This document shows positions 33,806 to 46,771 of a stretch of DNA of 64,000 nucleotides, in pieces. Under the pieces are notes generated by a model. It was given only the letters and a program-made list of their open reading frames with translations. It was not told the origin of the DNA and made no database searches. Numbering within the stretch: position 1 is the first letter of the stretch; every line of letters begins with the position of its first letter. Origin of the DNA: Hevea brasiliensis (taxonomy: Eukaryota > Streptophyta > Magnoliopsida > Malpighiales > Euphorbiaceae); the NCBI RefSeq assembly GCF_030052815.1, contig NC_079496.1, forward strand, positions 66,701,652-66,765,651, written 5' to 3'. The position numbers and the translations under genes are program-made.

Positions 33806-34963
33806 CTAACTGCCAGAAGTAGTGCCTCTATCTCTGCCTCTTCCTCTGCCAACTGATTGTGAACCTCTGGGAGGAGGACTCTGAATAGATACTTCTGCAG
33901 TAGTAGGAGCTGGACCATATTTAGGAGCGCTAGTGCAGTCTTTAGCTAAATGGCCCTTGCCTCCACAGTTAAAGCAGGCTCCCGTAGCCCAATAGCATTC
34001 TTCCCCATGAATCTTTGCCACAAGTCTCACTGCTGACCAGACCTAGGGGGTCTCTGTCCAAAAAATCTACCCCTTCCAAATCTTCCACCTCAACCTCTGC
34101 TTGGTCCACCAAATTTCTTCCTCTTGCCAGAAGTACCACCAGAACTTGGCTCTACTGACTTTTCACCTTTATCTTTCTCTGTTTTCTCAGTCTTCTCTGA
34201 TTTTTCTTTTCTGAGTGTTATACGATTCAATCCTTTCTAGCTCAAGTGCTTGAGAGATGAGCTCAGAGAAGTTGCTGTTTCTGAATCCCACTACTTGCAT
34301 TCTCAAACTGGGCTTCAAACTAGTCTCAAATCTCTTGCACCTTTCCTTGCTGGTGGAAAGGAGACTCCCAGCATAGTGGCTTAAATGGGAGAACTCCCTC
34401 TCATACTCTGCCACTGATCTGTTTCCTTATTTCAGGCTCAGAAATTCTTGTAACTTTTGATCCACATATGCGTCTAGGACATATTTTTGTCTAAATTCTC
34501 TGATGAAGTGATCCCAGGTCAGCACTGGTGGTTCAGCCAAGCTGCGGGGGATGGTATTTCACCAATCATACGCATCTCCTTGCAGTAGCGACACGGAGTA
34601 TTCAAATTTTAGCTCATTTTGGCAATGCAGTTTCTTGAACACTCTGTCCATTCTTTTAAGCCATTGTTCTGCCTCAAGCGGGTCTACTGTACCCTTAAAT
34701 TCTGTAGCCCCATACTTCAACAGTTTGTCATACTGTCTGACTGGAGGTTGTGGTTGTACCACAGGTGTCTGGGGTGAAGCTTGAGCAGGCATACCCCCAG
34801 CCATTTGTTGAAACATTGCAGCCATCTGCTGTGCAAACTGTGTAGGAAACTGCAACATTTGTGGGGCTGGTGCTATTGATCCACTGACATTCTGTAGAAC
34901 TGGGGCTTCCCCTTGTACCTCAGCTTCAACAGATTGCTCGACTGAGCGATCTCCTTCTTCCAT
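33806..34963 (-). pseudogene. gag: TE-F gag
   Basis: The ATG at 34963 (MEEGDRSVEQS) lies 170 bp inside the primer site. Gln/Met-rich N-terminus, then YDKLLKYGATEFKGTVDP, EAEQWLKRMDRVFKKL and LLQGDAYDW; TGA at 34559-34561 replaces the second Trp. The frame continues through FRQKYVLDAY, a TAA at 34427-34429 in place of Gln, and VAEYEREFSHLSHYAGSLL. A frameshift at about 34215 precedes the basic tail. The zinc knuckle ACFNCGGKGHLAKDC is complete at about 33975-33931, followed by an Arg/Gly tract RGRGRDRG. Particle protein and RNA binding; broken three times. Confidence 0.88.
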
Positions 34964-35132
34964 TTCAGTCTGAAGTTAGGGTATCTCCTGAACAAATAAC
35001 ACAAGGAGATTTCCCTCCGTTAGTTCATATTTATGATGTAATGTACTGTATGTAACAAATAAGGACATTGAGCAGTTGTACTTAACAAGTAAAGACACAA
35101 ATTCACAAGTTAAAACATACTTCAAAAATTTT

Positions 35133-35144
35133 GCTCTGATACCA
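35133..35144 (-). other. TE-F primer-binding site
   Basis: TGGTATCAGAGC on the minus strand, a perfect match to the plant tRNA-iMet-type site, 8 bp inside the 5' LTR. Confidence 0.92.
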
Positions 35145-35152
35145 CTAAAACA

Positions 35153-38100
35153 TGTCACACCATACCTTTCTGTAAGGAATAACATGATCCCGTAGAATAC
35201 CTAATGAACTATCGAACTTCACCTACTGATAACTCTTTAAGTACCCTACAAGGGATTTTAAAATGATTTTCTTACTTTTGATAAGTGGTGAGCATTTTCT
35301 AATTGGTATCAAAACATTTAATTAAAGTTGAAAGCTAGTTAAAATTTTTGGCTCATTTTATTTTTCACAAATTTTATAAAAATTTTGGCAGAGTGCCGTC
35401 TGTATTTTGAGAAAACAGTTCTTCAAATTCCTGTAAAAAGCACTTCCAATAATTTGTCTCAACAACTTCTTCAAATTCACAATCAATTTCAACATCATTA
35501 TCAATCTCCAAAATTCAAATCCATAATTTTCAATATCCAACAATTATCAAAATACCATTAATGAATTTCATTCAATTTAAAATAAAATACTACCATTCAT
35601 ATTTCATTAAAGACAAAACAATTTATATACTTCATTACAAAATTTACATTAAGAGAAATTCAAACTAAAATTTATTACAAACTTTATATAACTGCTCAAT
35701 ACCAGTTTTACATGTCTATACCTTTACATACATCAAAATAAATTTTTACAGTCAGGGTATAAAATATACCTGATAACTTCAAGCAAGTAGGTCCTCAATC
35801 CTCAGCAGCTCAGTCTGCTACTCCTCTAGTCTCCAAATCTGTGACAGCAATAACAGCCATCGGTGAGTACTAGGACTCAGTGGTGCACAACATACTAAAA
35901 TAATCTTTATGCATAATTTAAATAATATTTATTCAAAAATTGGACTGAAAATGAGAATTAAATGTAAAACATGAATTATGAGATTTTAATCCAAATAATT
36001 TCATTTCGAAGTATCAAAACACATTTCATAAAACTCACAGTTATATCATGCCATTCGAAACAAATATAATCTCAATAGCCAGAGGCTAAGGAGAAGTCAC
36101 ATCACAAGGCTAGCTAGCTCAAATATATGGATATCCATTCAATTTCTTCTTCTACTGGCACACACCTCAACACTTCAGCTAGAGAAGGAATCAAAATTCA
36201 AAACTGATTACCCCCACTAGTCATGCTAGTGAGGTGTTCAGATATATGGTCATCACACTGTGGTTTCAAAACTTATCTTAACAATTTACTAAACATTTAT
36301 GCCATCTCAAATATACACAAATAACTTTCAACAATTTAAATCAAAAGCATAATAAATATTTCATCATAATAATGTCACAATTCAATATTTCAAATTACTC
36401 AAAACAATATGCAGAAGAAAATTTACAGAAATTCTACGTTGTGCACAAACCTTATATGAGTCGCTTTTTGGCCTTGACTTGACACCTCGGGTTCCTTCTT
36501 GGTATTCTTTTCCACTGAAACACATAGTTTCACAGTGTTTCAGTATCATAACTTAGCATAAATCCAAAAATAAATTTAAATTCACTTTTACCTAGCTCTA
36601 ATGTGCTAAACTTGACGTTCTTTAAAATTTGTGTTTCGAGGTTACTATTCACTATACTATTCAAGTCAATTTGTTGACTTTCTAAGGCTTAATGGGTATG
36701 GGAATTCCAACTTCACCCACATACCACATTTTGACAACTAAATTTGTTGGTTTTGGTTGTTTACTCAAATTCTAAGTCTTTTAGGCAAATTTACAAATTT
36801 TCAGTTTTGGTGTCTTAAGTTGCACTGTTCCATTGGTCATTTTTCTGTTAGAGTTTGGCAAAACTTTATTCACAGAAAGTGTTCCCTATTGTCTTAAATT
36901 TATTCTCCTTTTTGAATCACTCCATTTGGAGTTTTTTAGCTCATGTTATAGCCATTTGAATCATGGCTGCCGGACTGGACTTAACCAGGATTTCTGGGCA
37001 CCAAACTGGTTCTGGTAGTTTTAGGTCACCAAATTTGGGTGGCCAAATGACTTGGTTAAGTGCATAATTTGGGTTGGTGTTCTTCATGAAAGTTTTAGTT
37101 CTATATCTCAACTGTCCATTGGTAAAATTTCAGGTCATTTAGACCTGCCTAGCCCAAGTTATGGCCAAATGAATAAACACTGTTCATTTGGTTATTTTTG
37201 TACAGGTCAGACTGCTAAAATCCGGATTTGGTCAATTTGTTCACTAGGTTTTGGTCACTTTTTGGGCATGATTCCTAAATGAAAAATGTGTCATTTTGTG
37301 TCTATTTTCATTCCCAATTGGTCTCATACCAATTAGACTTGCAAATTTTCAGTTTTGGTCCCTCAAAGAGACCTTGGTCCTACTGCCTGCAACATGACCA
37401 TTTTCAATCCGAATTCAAACTCACCTCTAACACTTTCAACACTTCTAAATTGGTCACAAATGACCATTTCTCACCTCAAACTAGGTCAAACACATCATTT
37501 CACAATTTCTCACATTTTTTACTCCTAAACCCTAAGTGTCCAAAACCCTAATTTATATAATTCATTCCTTTAATGACATTAAAGTGTAAAATCAACATCT
37601 ACACACTTAATCCAACTTCTCTAACACTTTAATTCCAAAATTTTCTATCAAATCCAATATCTCCCTAGGCTATCCAAATTCCTTATGATCCCTTATCTTA
37701 TCATTTTGTTTAAATTTTCATCAAATTCCAACTTAATACATGTATTTAATCATTAAAATAGAGAAAAATTGAAGGGATAAACACTAACCTTGTTTGAAGG
37801 GTTTCTAAGCTTTCTTTTCTTTAAGTCTTTCTTCTCCTTTTTGCTCCCTAGTGCTTCCTCAACATGTAAGGAGAATTTTTAATGTTGGGACTTTGTGAAT
37901 TTATGGAAGAAAGTAGAGATATTCAAGCTTCCTAACTCTTAGAAATGGTGGAACAAAATGAATGAGAAGGAAGAGAGAGATGGGGCGGCAAGGATGAGGA
38001 ATATAACTTTTGTTTTTTTTTTCTTTTTCTTTTTATGAATTTAGTCTTATGGAAGACCATAAAATCAAATTAATTAAATTTATTAATTATAATATTTATG

Positions 38101-38673
38101 ACATCATGCATGATGTCATCTCTTTTCACCTTTTTCATTATCTTTTTTTTTTAATTTATTTTTTTATTAGTTCTTTAATTTAATTTCCGATTCCAAAATT
38201 TTCTTTTCTCAGCTTTTATTTTATAGTTAGGTCAGGAGTCAGCTCTCGAGGTCAATTGACCAAATTGCCCCTCGCCGGTTCGACCTGGTTTGCATATAAT
38301 TCAATATTTCTTCCAAATCCCTAACCTAATTATTTGACTAGCTTAACAATTCTTTTTCGTGATTTTCTCTTTTTCACTGTGTTCGTAATAGTCCTAAGGA
38401 CCGTGGCGTCACATTTTACGGTTCGAAATTCGAGTTTAAATTCACTTCACAATCCTTCCCGAGAAGGTCACCCATCGCTGTGACTCTCAGCTCATTTAAC
38501 TTCTTATGTTCTGTTTTTCTTTCTTATACTTAACTAATTGACAATTACTAATTATTTGTGTTTATGGCTTATCTAGTTGTCTTAAGTGTGGTTCTAATCC
38601 CCTTAATTGTCCAGACCGATACCGGTCACCGGAATAGTGAAATATACCAGGCTATACAAATAGGGGTGTTACA
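35153..38673 (-). repeat. TE-F 5' LTR (3521 bp)
   Basis: TGTCACACC...GGTGTTACA, then target copy CCATG. Same order of landmarks as the 3' LTR. The hairpin is weakened here by one C-to-G change (35863) but TGAGT/ACTCA still pairs (35864-35879). No genes. Confidence 0.92.
38098..38119 (-). promoter_or_regulatory. TGACATCA palindrome in TE-F 5' LTR
   Basis: ATGACATCA-TGCA-TGATGTCAT with perfect 9-bp arms, about 555 bp from the U3 edge. As this is the promoter-bearing 5' LTR, it is the best candidate upstream element for TE-F transcription. Inferred. Confidence 0.5.
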
Positions 38674-38678
38674 CCATG

Positions 38679-39423
38679 GCATAGAAGAATGGCTCCTCGT
38701 TTAGAACTTCTATAATGGGCTACTGCCATCTACAAGGAGCACAGTAGATTCAGCAACAGAAGGTGACCTAATGGAGAAAACAATAGATCAAGCACTTGAA
38801 CTTCTGGAGAAGTTCACATATCACAATTACGAGTGATCAAATGAAAAGGGAAATACAAGGAGAACAATAGGGATCTTAGAAGTAGATGTCCTAAGCAGGA
38901 TAAATGCTCAATTTGAATAGCTCATAAACAGGCTTGATAAAATGCAAGCCAATGCTAATGGGATGAACAGTCAACAAGATGACAGCTATGGAGGAGGATA
39001 TATGGGTTCAGAGTATAACAGCTTCAATGAACTCCCCACAGAACAGATGAACTATGCGAATAATAGAGGGAACTTTAACCAGAGATAGCCCCACAATCCA
39101 TATTCAAACACATACAACCCTGGATGGAGGAACCACCCAAATTTCTCATGGTCAAATTCATAGAATCAGCCAATGAACAAACAACAAGGATACAGACCAC
39201 CAACACCCCCGAGATTTTAGAATAGGGGACAAAACCCTACACGACCACTGCCACCCTCTTAGAGCCAACAACCTGAATCAAGGTCAACTATGGAATCCAT
39301 GATGGAAAGCTTCCTAGTAGCCCAGCAATAGCACAATGAAATGATCAAATATCTAGCTTCCAAAATGGACCAACTTGCCACCACAACAAGATGCTTGAAA
39401 ATCAAATTGCTCAGCAAGAAACC
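38679..39423 (+). pseudogene. gag: TE-E gag, C-terminal half
   Basis: Resumes the Athila-like Gag after TE-F: GIEEWLLV, then FYNGLLPSTRSTVDSATEGD, MEKTIDQALELLEKFTYHNY, RINAQFE, an Asn/Tyr-rich tract (NYANNRGNFNQR, NPYSNTYNPGWRNHPNFSW) and MESMMESFLVAQQQHNEMI. In-frame stops interrupt it near 38710, 38837, 38920 and several later sites. It ends at 39423 where TE-G entered and continues at 54498. The Asn/Tyr/Trp-rich stretch is typical of Athila Gag tails. Dead copy. Confidence 0.8.
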
Positions 39424-41711
39424 TATGACACCCCTTACGCTGCTACAGTGTAGCCGAGCAAGATATGCCACACAGTGTGCTGGAATAACATATTTTATCT
39501 CATTTATATATTTTTCATTTCTTAATTTATTTATTTAGGATCACTATGTGAAATTTATGAAATTGATATCATTTATATCATTTATTAAAATTTTAAATTT
39601 ATTGGAGGTTCCAAAAATTTTACAGAAAATCCGGCAGAGTGCAGGCTAAAAATGGAAAAAATAATTCTTCAAAACCTGTAGAAAACACTCCCAATAATTT
39701 TCTTAACCCACAGCTCCAAATAATCATCATTTCTCAATAAATTTCTCATCAAATTCTCAATAATTCCTCAATTTGTTATTCATTCATTTCATATCAAAAT
39801 CATACTCAAATTATGAATAAATACTCAAATTTTATCTATAAACACAAATTTACAAATAATCACATTAATACAATTACATTACATAAGTTTTAAATATACA
39901 TAATAAAATAAAAGTTTAATTACAAAGTTTAAAAAAATTACAAAATACAAAATGGGACCTAGTGTCCTACTAATGCACTATAGCCTGAGAGGTGGCTCTG
40001 ACTCTATGCAGATCTGTGGCCTCACCCAGTCTGTGGTTTGTTGGGCTCTCTATCAGTCTCTCCAGAATCTACTCGTGGCAAAAGCAACGCGCTAAGCAAT
40101 ACTGCTTAGTGGTGCAAATAATAAAATAAAAAGAACTAAAATGAAACAAGCATGCAGAGTGTGCAGGTTTTCCATATGGACAATTTCTGGTACTTATTTA
40201 TAGTATTATTAATTTGTTATTGTTTTTATTAATTATTTAATTAAATTTATCAACTTCCATTTTTGGTTGCCCAAGTAACCTATACTGGATAACTGGACTA
40301 GATAAATGGGTAAACTGGCACTGGGTACCAAGTACCTCGGGCCGTCACACCATCGGTCACAAGGTGTCTCCCGGTGTGCAACAGAACAGCTAATGAGCTG
40401 TAATAAATATTAGGCACAAGGCCAAGTATCACAATAATATCAGAATGGCTAAAACCCGTAAAATCACTGAATGGCCACTTAAGCCATAAATCACAGAATG
40501 GCATGATGCCATATGCAGTACTATTATCCGAACCCTATTTGCATGCCAACCTATCCAACCCAATCTTACTGGGTCTACTAGGGCATATTACAAAATTCTT
40601 GATTAAATTTTTGTGTTTAACATGCAAGATTACTATTTATTTTACCATTTAAGTCAAAATATTGACTTTCACATACATAATAGTTATATGAGTTCTAATA
40701 ACATGAAATTACCACATTTAGGTTCTCAAAAGTGTTGGCATTAGTTGCCAATCAATACTTCAAACCAATAGGAAGTAAATCAAAAATTTCAGTTTTGGGT
40801 ACTAGAGTTCATTGTTCCATTAGGCCATTTTACAGTGAGAAATTGGCCAAATGTTCTTAATCAAAGTTGTTCTTTATTGTGTATTCTTTAATTCCTTTTT
40901 TGAATCACTCCATTTGGAGTTTTCTAGCTCATGTTATGGCAATTTTACCATAACTGGTCGGATGGACTTTTACCCAAAATTTCTGGGCAATTTTGGTTTT
41001 GCCAGATTTGGTAGCTCAACTTTTGTTAGCAATTTCATTTGGTTAAGTTCAGAATTGGAGTTTGTGTTCTTGATGAAAGTTGTTCTAAATTGTCTAAGCT
41101 TTTCATTGATATAAACTTTAGGTCAATTGGGCCTTTCTACATTGAGTTATAACCAAATGAATGAACACTGTTCATTTGGTCATTTTGCCCAGGCAGAATG
41201 TGTATTACCCAGATTTGGTAAATTTTTAGGTCAGTCTATTGTGGTTTTCTGGGTAGGGTTCCTTCATCAAAGTTGTGCCATTATGTATATAATTTCATGT
41301 CCGATTGGCCTTGTACCAATTGAACCTACATAACTCCAGTTATAGCTACCCAAATCTACTGGACTCACACCCAGTCCTGCAGGTCACACTAGGCAGCATA
41401 CCTAACTTCAATTCCCATGGCACAAATCACTGTACTTCCTAATCACACATAGCCAAATGGTCACTAATTGACCATTAGAACTTCCTTTCACCAATACATG
41501 AGCAAATCTCAAATTTGTGGCCTAAACCCTAACTCCAACCATTTCAATTCTTCAAACACATACAATCAATGGATCAATTCATACTCCCAATAATGCATAC
41601 ACAAAGTTTAAAGGATTAATTGACACTAACCTTGTTGTGTGCCAACCTAAGCTTGACAAACTCCTTTATTTTCACTTCTTTTTTCTGCCCAAGTATTGCT
41701 CTAATGGTAAT

Positions 41712-44700
41712 TGTCACACCCTACTCCTCCTTAAGATGTAACATGATCCCGTAGTACACCTAATGAATTACTGTACTTCGCCTACCGGTAACCCATTAAA
41801 TATACTACAAGGGATTTTAAATGAATTTTTTTGAAATTTAAATCATTGATTAAAATCTAGTGTTATAAAAATTTTTTCAAGATTTCGACAGAGTGCCGGC
41901 TGTATTTTGAGAAAACAGTTCTTCAAACCTAAAAAGGAAAACACTCCCAATATGTTTTCTCAAATACAACTCCAATAAACTTCATTTCATCTCACAATTC
42001 AATCTCAATAATCAAATCATTTCATTTTCAAATCAACCTCATCATAAAAGAAACATTTCATTAATTACAAGACTCAAAAATTAATATTACAAAACTATAC
42101 AGGTAAATGAAATCTCAAATTTACATTTACAATAATTTACATTTAATTACATACCAAAATATTTTACAAGAGTTTTTAACAACTGCTCAAATAATTTACA
42201 TACATATATTTACATGCATACATCAAAAATTATATACATGGGTATACCTATGATATACCTAGAGTTGATCTGAATGTGTCTTCAAAGAAGCCTACTCAAC
42301 TGCTCTGTGCTCTTTTCACCTGCGACAACATATAAAGCTATCGCTGAGTGGTGAACTCAGTAGTGCACAACTATAATTTAAAACATGGTACAATATACAT
42401 TGATAAAATTATAAAAATCAATTTAAAAGTCTCGAAATTCAACAAAATTCCAAAAATCAAAATCTTCATTGCCAATAATATAAATCATTAGTTAAAATGA
42501 CTTTGAGCAAGAAATTCAATTTATCAAATCACAATTGGACATTTAAAGTAATTCCAGCAATCATAGAAATAAAGATTAATTCCAACAAAATCAATTATGC
42601 ATAAATCCCATTTGAAATCGAAATTCTTTACTATTCAAAAACCATTCTTTATCTCACTAACTGTGCAAGACTAATCCAAAAGGGCTATCTTCGGGGTGAT
42701 TCTAACTCCCTATAGTCGGGGAGGTCGAATCATCGTGCACAGTACACACTACAATAATGAAACTTCTGAAAGGGCCATAACAAATAAAAACTTAGATCTA
42801 ACCTCTAATAAAAGGAGAATCTAAGCCTGTGCACATACCATGGCAATCAAAACAAAGCTAACTCCATTGTCTCTTTAACAATTGAGAGAGACGGGTAATA
42901 ACCTAGTCAATCATATATAGTGAGATATAAAACAATATCATAGTCTCTTTGTCCTTTTTGTGAGCATAAATCACAATACAATTCAATTCAATGTCAATTC
43001 CAATATCCAATAATCTTATGCTCATCACAATTCAAAATATAAATTTGTATTTTTCCATGCAAATTTCCCATCACAATTCAAAACATATTCTATCACAATT
43101 TTTCAAAACATAATTTATTCAATCCACAACAATTCTTAATATTTGTTGAAATACCATTTCACAAAGCTAAATTTATACATACTATAACAATTTCAATAAT
43201 CATTAAATTAAATCAAATACTTGATAAACATAATACAGAAGGAAAATACGTCATTTAATCATATGAAATTTTCAGAACAAAATCAATTAAAAACTAGTTG
43301 TGCACAAACCTCTGATAAGTTGCCTCTTGGCCTTGACTCAATGGGTCTTTTCCCTTCCCAGTGTCTTTTCTAACTGAAACACACAATTTAAAGTGTTTCA
43401 GTACTCATTTAAATTGTTTGTAATAATAAGGTTCAATAATTAAATTTTATTAATACTATTCCTTTCATTAGTTAACCTATAATGTTAACTTTTAATGCAT
43501 ACTACGTGAATTAGTTTCAATGTCACTAATATATTCCATTTTTCATTCCTCACATGTTGACATATGTTGCCAATTTCATTTCAAAGTTTATTGCATTTTA
43601 TTGTAATTATTCAGATTTCATGGCCTACGTTTACTGTCTATTGGACCAAGCTACAGTGTAAATTTAACCGATTTCTCTTCATTAAATTGTTTCTCATTGT
43701 GTCTTCTTTAATTTCCTTTTTGAATAATGTCATTTGGATTTGTATAACTCAAGTTATGGTCAATTGACCATAAGTAGGTCAATTTTAAATTTTGGTTCCC
43801 TTACTAAGCAGTTTTAGTATTACACTTTGCCAATTTTATTTGAGTAGGTTGCTGCCATATTTAGGTCTATTACTCTTCATAGGATATGTTACTCTATGTC
43901 TTATGGTCACTAAGAATTTTTTTTTTTTTTGTAATTTTTCAAGTCTTGTAGAGTTACTTATAGTTAAGTTATTGGACTGGACTCAATGGTCTTGTAGTGA
44001 CAGGATGTTCAACTAGGGCAGTAGGTTTGACCCAACATTTGAGCTTCTTACATTCATAAGTGAGGGAGAGGTCTAAAACAAAGTTGAAGGTGTATTTCTT
44101 AGCTTTCCAGAATGGTATGGCTCATTTTGTTTGAAGACTTCTAGTGGGAGTTATACTTAAAACACTTTGCTCGAGTTAATGGTCATTTGAACCATTTCCA
44201 TATTTGGTATGCTAACTTTATCAAGTTAATTGACCTAGTTCCCTAAGTTTTTGGGTTTTGGTCAAAATACCATTATTGTAGGCCTATGTCTTAATGAAAA
44301 TTTGACACTGGTTTCAGGGCATTTGGAGTTATATGGAACAAGTTATGGTCATTTTACTATTGCTGGTCAAGTTGCACTTATATTGCAAAGTTTAGGTCAT
44401 TTTTAGGTAAAAATCAATTTGGCCAGTTTTTGTAATCCAAATTTTGCAAGCATTTTGACTTGATTCTAGTCATTTTTGAGCTTTGGTGTCTTCATAAAAG
44501 TTGTAGCTCTATGTCTAAGCTTTCTATGGTATAAATTTCAGATCATTTGGACCTGTTTTGAGGGAGTTAGAGCCAAAATACTGACTACTATTCATATGAT
44601 CAAAATTCTGAGTTTTCATGTCATGCAATTCCGGATTTGGTCATTCTTTTAGGTCACTTTTAGGCAGAATTTGGACAAGCTCTCTGCATGAAAGTTGGCC

Positions 44701-45931
44701 TATTTTACGTCTAGTTTCATCTCCAATTAGCCTCATACCAATTGGAGACACAAATTTACACTTATATCCTAATTTATACACTGCCAACAATCACAACCTT
44801 CATAAGAGAATTTACACTCCCAATTTGGCAATCCTCCTCCTCCCAATACTTCAGTATTCATTCTTGGCACTTCTATATTTATTCAACACAATTCCAGCAA
44901 AGTAAATTGGGCAGAATACTCAAATAATATAGGCTCCCATGGCCGCCTAAAATTGAGCAGTCTAATAACTCAATAATTCCATCAATTTTCATCACCAATC
45001 AACTCATCTCAAGCTAAACATAAGCTTTACTTAAGAAAGAAAGTGAATTCGCCCCTTAACTCTTTTTGGAGCTTGGTCAAACCTTAACAAAACTCCTTCT
45101 TTTTGCTTCCAATATGCTGCCCAAGGTATGAGGATAAAGTTTAATGAAAGAACCTTGAAGATTTCATGGCTTGATCTTGGTGGATGAGAGCTTGAAGCTT
45201 TGGCCATCCATGGAGTTTTTGGGATGATTGGATTCTGCTTGAAGATGAAATGAAGAAAAAGAAGTGGCTGAAGTGGGATATACTGTCCACTTAATCAATA
45301 TACAAATCCATAGTGCTCCACTAAGGTGGATTAAATGTTTAATAATCCAAATTTTCCCTTAATTATAATTATGCCCCAAACTTCCATCATTTATTTTATG
45401 TACTATGTTTTTAATTTTCATGGCATTTTCAAAGTATGCTATCACTCATTTTTAATGGACATTGAGGTCAAAAGGCAACTCTAGATGTCAATTGACCAAA
45501 ATGCCCCTATTCGGTTTGTATTCCTAATTTTTTGGTAACACTAATTTTTGTTTGTTTCTTGATTTTTCGTTTTTCTTTGTACTAATTTATTAATTTTTCT
45601 TTAACATTTCTAATGTCATTTATACCTCAATAGATGTTTAATTAGGTCCCAAAAATATTTTCTAGGGTTCCCCGCGATCCAGGGCTAGTCAACGGTCCTC
45701 ACCGCAACTTCTCAGTGCGGTCACCCAACGCTACGGTTTTTGGCTCGTTTAATTTAATCACATTTCATTGCTCTTATTTTTCCTTTATTTTTCTTGTATT
45801 CTTCTCTATTGTATTTCATTATTTTATTTATCCTCACTAACATTAAATTATAATTCTAAGCATCCTAGCTTTCCGGACAAATACTGGTCACCAGAACAGT
45901 AGAACGCACTATCGAATATAAAGGTGTTACA
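41712..45931 (-). mobile_element. TE-H: solo LTR (4220 bp) inside TE-G's LTR
   Basis: TGTCACACCC...GGTGTTACA, flanked by GTAAT (41707-41711) and GTGAT (45932-45936), a 5-bp duplication with one change. The uninterrupted sister site is at about 53705-53712 in TE-G's other LTR (TAATGGTGATGAC). Hairpin CTGAGT-GGTGA-ACTCAG (42344-42360); CTCCAATTAG/CCAATTGGAG (44721-44747). U5 edge like TE-D, U3 edge like TE-A. Open frames within it lack domains. Confidence 0.92.
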
Positions 45932-46155
45932 GTGATGACCAATTTTTGTCAAGGGATGATAGGGTTTTATGGTGGGATAAAGGGGGAAATCAAGCTCACA
46001 AGGGAGCTTTAATGGAGGTTAAGAGAGAAGAGAGAAAGGCTGCCGAATTATGGAAGAAGAAGAACAGAAATTTTGTTTCATTTTTACCTCTTTTCTTTCC
46101 TTTTTAATTAGTTTAAGAGTGCTTGTTGAAATGCCATTGGTGGAAGCCTTTTTAA

Positions 46156-46174
46156 TGACATCATAATGATGTCA
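46156..46174 (-). promoter_or_regulatory. TGACATCA palindrome in TE-G 3' LTR
   Basis: TGACATCA-TAA-TGATGTCA, about 550 bp from the U3 edge. On the element strand it is followed by AAAAAGGCTTCCACCAATGG, whose CCAAT box is shared with TE-B. Confidence 0.5.
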
Positions 46175-46718
46175 CAATTCAAGTTTTCATGCATTTTCTT
46201 TTCTTTTCTTTTCTACCCATTTTCAATTTAATTTTTAGTAATATTTATTCACATTTTATTTCATATAAATTATTTATTTAACTGGACAAGTTAGCCAAAA
46301 ATCATCTCTGAAAACGAAATGACCAAAATGCCCTCCGTTTGGCTTATTAAGCTAAAATCATCTGTACCAATCTAAAAATTTTTTTAAGCATTTTCTTGGC
46401 ATTCTAATGCCATCAAAACCTTAATGACTCTTCTTTGGAGTCCTAAAAATTATTTCACGAATTTTTCCCCTGTGTTTAGGGCTTCTAGCGGTGAAAATAG
46501 CAACTTCCCATTAGGTTACCTATTGCTAGGGCACCTACTCATTTAACTTGGTTGTATTTTATTTCTAAAATTTTTCCTTAATTAGTCTTACTATTATTTG
46601 AGTTATTTATGACTCCTCACTCTAGTCTAGATATAGTTCCAGACATTCAGGCCGTCTGGACCGACACTAGTCACCGAAACAGTAGAATGTATGGAATGGC
46701 TACAGTGAGGGTGTTGCA

Positions 46719-46756
46719 ACTCTTTCTCTCCAATTTAAATTTCGTCCTCGAAATTT
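46719..46756 (-). other. TE-G polypurine tract and pre-PPT palindrome
   Basis: On the minus strand AAATTTCG-AGGA-CGAAATTT (46737-46756) followed by GGAGAGAAAGAGT at the LTR edge. Unlike TE-D and TE-F there is no G run. Confidence 0.82.
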
Positions 46757-46771
46757 ACCTGATGCAAACAG

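Larger units (their letters stand above)
26761..38673 (-). mobile_element. TE-F: full-length Ty3 chromovirus (11.9 kb)
   Basis: Complete minus-strand element with both LTRs (26761-30301 and 35153-38673), a perfect primer site, purine tract and CCATG target duplication on both sides (26756-26760 and 38674-38678). Order on the minus strand: gag, protease, RT, RNase H, integrase, chromodomain. The two LTRs differ by scattered substitutions and small indels, so it is not recent. At least five in-frame stops and several frameshifts disable the polyprotein. Chromodomain presence and domain order place it in the Tekay/Del-like chromoviruses. Confidence 0.93.
39424..46718 (-). repeat. TE-G 3' LTR, split by TE-H
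   Basis: Pieces 39424-41711 and 45937-46718. The left terminus reads TATGACACC (family TGTGACACC) and the right one GTGTTGCA (family GTGTTACA), so both terminal dinucleotide regions have mutated. Hairpin CTAAGCA-ATAC-TGCTTAG (40092-40109), palindrome CCAAATGAA..TTCATTTGG (about 41154-41180) and TGACATCA-TAA-TGATGTCA (46156-46174). No genes. Confidence 0.9.
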
